A stretch of DNA of 15,390 nt from JAJTHJ01 sp046316025 (GTDB lineage: Bacteria; Pseudomonadota; Gammaproteobacteria; Burkholderiales; Burkholderiaceae_F): positions 1 through 15,390 of the forward strand of contig JBKCXU010000160.1 of the NCBI GenBank assembly GCA_046316025.1, in the 5' to 3' direction. Positions 13,748-15,390 of the stretch are shown here, piece by piece (position 1 is the first letter of the stretch; each line of letters starts with the position of its first letter). A program made the position numbers and the translations under genes. The notes beneath the pieces are model-generated. The model was not told the origin of the DNA and made no database searches. It was given only the letters and a program-made list of their open reading frames with translations.

Positions 13748-14344
13748 GTGATGTGCCTGATGATAGACAATTGAAGCGTAGTGGGCGAAGAGATTGAGAA
13801 GTTTTCCTCGGGTTGAAGATTGCACGAGGTTCCTAATTTTTGAAGACGTAGGCGTAGCGGCCCTCATTTGAGTACGATCCCAGTCAAACGTAGCGACAGT
13901 GACACTCCATGACGCGTACTCAGCATCATCTTTCAAGACCAATTCGAGTATTTCGAAGAAACTAGTTCCAAATTCATTCACTTTCCCATCGCCACTGGCC
14001 AGCACCAGTTCTGTGGGTTTGGTCCGATTTTTTGTGGCTAACCGCCACATATGACCGATCAAAGAATGGTCAACCCCACGCTCTTTCCAGTTGGCGTCGC
14101 GGAACAGGCGCTGGGTGTCGTAGCCACAAGCCTGGTACTCTGTCCAGACGCCTTCCATTCCAGGCGGAATTCCTCCCGAAACAATTTTCGTTGCAACATT
14201 ATTTGCATTTCCTCCCAGCACACGGTTCAAATTCTTCACGGAAATGCGAGCATCAATATCCTTCTTCCCAGGGCTCTGGATTTTCGAAGAAAGACGCGCA
14301 CCACCCCAGATATTGCTGTGGTCGATAAAGATGTGCTTTTCCAT
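13742..14344 (-). CDS. NYN/PIN-like domain protein, integron cassette
   Basis: A 200-aa protein. The pattern fits the NYN (LabA/DUF88-like) branch of PIN nucleases: IFIDHSNIWGGARL at residues 5-18 (first Asp, D..N), WKERGVDHSLIGHMW near 86-100 (middle Asp), and TELVLASGDGKVNEFG near 112-127 (G-D-G motif). Members cut or process RNA with metal ions; the target here is unknown. The C-terminal 60 residues (VTVATFDWDRTQMRAATPTS onward) are not recognised. The gene is clearly less GC-rich than the flanking chromosome. It is the first gene of the visible array, with its stop inside its attC. Its 5' side faces the second IS110 element, and no core site is seen there, so the cassette start has probably been altered. 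A weak GGACGAG precedes ATG 14344. Confidence 0.7.
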   Translation of the reverse strand: MEKHIFIDHSNIWGGARLSSKIQSPGKKDIDARISVKNLNRVLGGNANNVATKIVSGGIPPGMEGVWTEYQACGYDTQRLFRDANWKERGVDHSLIGHMWRLATKNRTKPTELVLASGDGKVNEFGTSFFEILELVLKDDAEYASWSVTVATFDWDRTQMRAATPTSSKIRNLVQSSTRGKLLNLFAHYASIVYHQAHHV

Positions 14345-14385
14345 AGCTCGTCCAAAGGTTGTGAATCACGTCTAGACAGAATGGC

Positions 14386-15255
14386 TTCGCAATTTCTGGC
14401 GGCCCGCCCCCTGCAACGCCGTAGGTTGCAGGCGCAGGGCCTGCCGAGCTACACCAACGCACCGGGCCGATCGTCGGCCAGGTCGTTGCCAACTTGCGAG
14501 GAGACGGGCCATGAATGAATCTAGCACCGTGTACGTCGGTCTGGACGTGCACAAGGACAGCATCGACATCGCGCTGGCCGAGGCCGGCCGTGACGGCGAA
14601 GTCCGACACCTGGGCAGCATCGGCGGCGATCTGGCCGGGTTGGACCGCGCGCTGCGCCGGCTCATCAGCCGCGGTGCGCCGCTGCACATCGTGTACGAGG
14701 CCGGACCCTGCGGGTTCGTCATCTGGCGTCACCTCAGAGCGCAGGGCCTGGCTTGCGACGTCGTGGCACCCTCATCGATTCCCAAGCGCTCGGGCGACCG
14801 CGTCAAGACCGACCGGCGCAATGCGATCCTGCTGGCCCGCCTGGCGCGCGCCGGTGAGCTGACTGCCGTGCGCGTACCCGACGCCGCCGACGAGGCCGTG
14901 CGCGATCTGGTGCGCGCGCGCGAGGACGCGGTGCGCGAGTGCCGCAACGCGCGCCACCGCTTGAAGGCCCTGCTGCTGCGCAACGGCATCACGTATGCGG
15001 GCAAGAGCGCCTGGACCGCGGCCCACCTGCGCTGGCTGGCCACGTTGAAGATGGCCCACGCCACCCAGCAGATCGGCTTCCAGGAATACCTGCATGCCAT
15101 CACCGAGGCCACGGCGCGCATCGGCCGGCTCGAGCAGGCGCTGCGCGATGCCCTGCCCGGGTGGACGCTACGCCCGCTGGTGCAGGCGCTGCACGCGCTG
15201 CGCGGGGTGCAACTGGTCGCGGCGATGACGCTCGCGGCCGAGTTGCAGGATGCGT
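14386..15255 (+). mobile_element. Second IS110-type element, truncated at its right side
   Basis: A non-coding left end (from about 14386, exact border not visible) is followed by a transposase gene whose last third is missing. The right border is where family similarity stops, near 15250-15256, and a different repeated sequence takes over. The element faces the minus-strand cassette array. Confidence 0.6.
14405..14440 (+). ncRNA. Hairpin upstream of the second IS110 gene, possible bridge-RNA segment
   Basis: CCTGCAAC (14410-14417) and GTTGCAGG (14425-14432) form a perfect 8-bp stem with a 7-base loop. It lies about 80 bases before the transposase start, in the non-coding left end where IS110-group elements encode their bridge RNA. 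Only the stem is seen; RNA expression and guide loops are inferred. Confidence 0.3.
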
Positions 15256-15335
15256 ATTTCAGCGATCGTGGACGGCTGTTTCAGTCTGATCGTGGACGGT
15301 GTTTCAGCGTGATCGTGGACGGCATTTCAGGCTGA
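14511..15335 (+). pseudogene. IS110-family transposase, truncated and with a lost catalytic Asp
   Basis: ATG 14511 follows GAGGAG at good spacing. The N-terminal RuvC-like domain is clear: D12 in YVGLDVHKDSIDIAL, E63 in VYEAGPCGF, D101 in RVKTDRRNA. The fourth acidic residue, normally Asp in TDRRDA, is Asn104 here (AAT at 14820-14822; one G-to-A change from GAT). The helical middle is present (RLKALLLRNGITYAGKSAW) and the start of the second domain (HALRGVQLVAAMTLAAELQD, about 225-245). There the family pattern stops; the usual FxxxxxLMAYLGLVPSE..SG..R region with the catalytic Ser is absent. The last roughly 28 residues come from repeat DNA. Two independent defects make this protein inactive. 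It differs strongly from the other IS110 transposase in the window, so it is not a copy of it. Confidence 0.88.
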
Positions 15336-15345
15336 TCGTGGACGG
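15257..15345. repeat. Four copies of a 19-21 bp motif, likely multiple terminal repeats of an IS21-type element
   Basis: The unit TTTCAG-NN-TGATCGTGGACGG occurs at 15279-15299, 15302-15322 and 15325-15345, with a shorter first copy at 15257-15275, at about 23-bp steps. Regular short direct repeats at the very end of an element are a feature of IS21-family ends, where transposase binds. No istA/istB gene is within the remaining 45 bases, so the family assignment is an inference. Confidence 0.55.
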
Positions 15346-15390
15346 GGCAGGGGTGCGCGCCAGCGAGGGGTTTGATGGTAGCGCAGTGTC

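Noticed and set aside
15257..15345. Possible CRISPR array from regularly spaced repeats
   Set aside because: The units are almost contiguous (2-3 bases between them), so there are no spacers; a transposon end explains them better.

Overview
The DNA is very GC-rich, uses mostly G/C in third codon positions, and carries typical proteobacterial families: a MerR regulator, a CopA-type ATPase, a YpfJ-type metallopeptidase, VapBC modules, IS110 elements and GC-rich palindromic repeats. A beta- or gammaproteobacterium of the Burkholderiales or Xanthomonadales type fits best. That assignment is an inference from style and content; there is no rRNA or other marker gene in the window.

Region 1 (1-4287) is a metal-response locus. 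A MerR regulator (870-448) is translationally coupled to a secreted CIA30-like protein (451 to the left edge). Both are divergent from an ICMT-type membrane methyltransferase (935-1594), itself coupled to a Cu(I) P-type ATPase (1591-4287). The control region (874-905) has a long-spacer -35/-10 pair around a perfect 8-bp dyad, the classic MerR arrangement. The ATPase gene carries an in-frame insertion made of GC-rich palindromic repeat DNA.

Region 2 (4288-7817) starts with a REP-like repeat at the convergent 3' ends. It then holds a large minus-strand papain-like protease/alpha-beta hydrolase fusion, divergent from a YpfJ/KPN_02809-type zinc metallopeptidase.

Region 3 (7818-9770) is a small, decaying toxin-antitoxin island. 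It holds a broken DUF2442 gene, an antitoxin with a frameshifted VapC, and an intact RHH antitoxin/VapC pair bracketed by two copies of a 19-bp repeat.

Region 4 (about 9860-14344) is the highlight: a row of integron gene cassettes, all on the minus strand, with no integrase in the window. Four attC sites can be drawn in full, with R'' and R' core sites and imperfect stems that carry an unpaired base. In three cassettes the core at the cassette start is the exact reverse complement of the R'' in that cassette's own attC, as expected if each moved as a circle. Cargo: a NYN/PIN-like protein, an unrecognised 191-aa protein, a VOC protein, a GNAT acetyltransferase and a GrpB-family protein. An IS110/IS1111-type element sits exactly on one cassette junction.

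Region 5 (14345-15390) holds a second, dead IS110 element. Its transposase has lost the fourth catalytic Asp and is cut off by a repeated 21-bp motif that looks like the end of an IS21-type element running off the window. This mobile DNA lies on the side where an integrase/attI platform would be expected.
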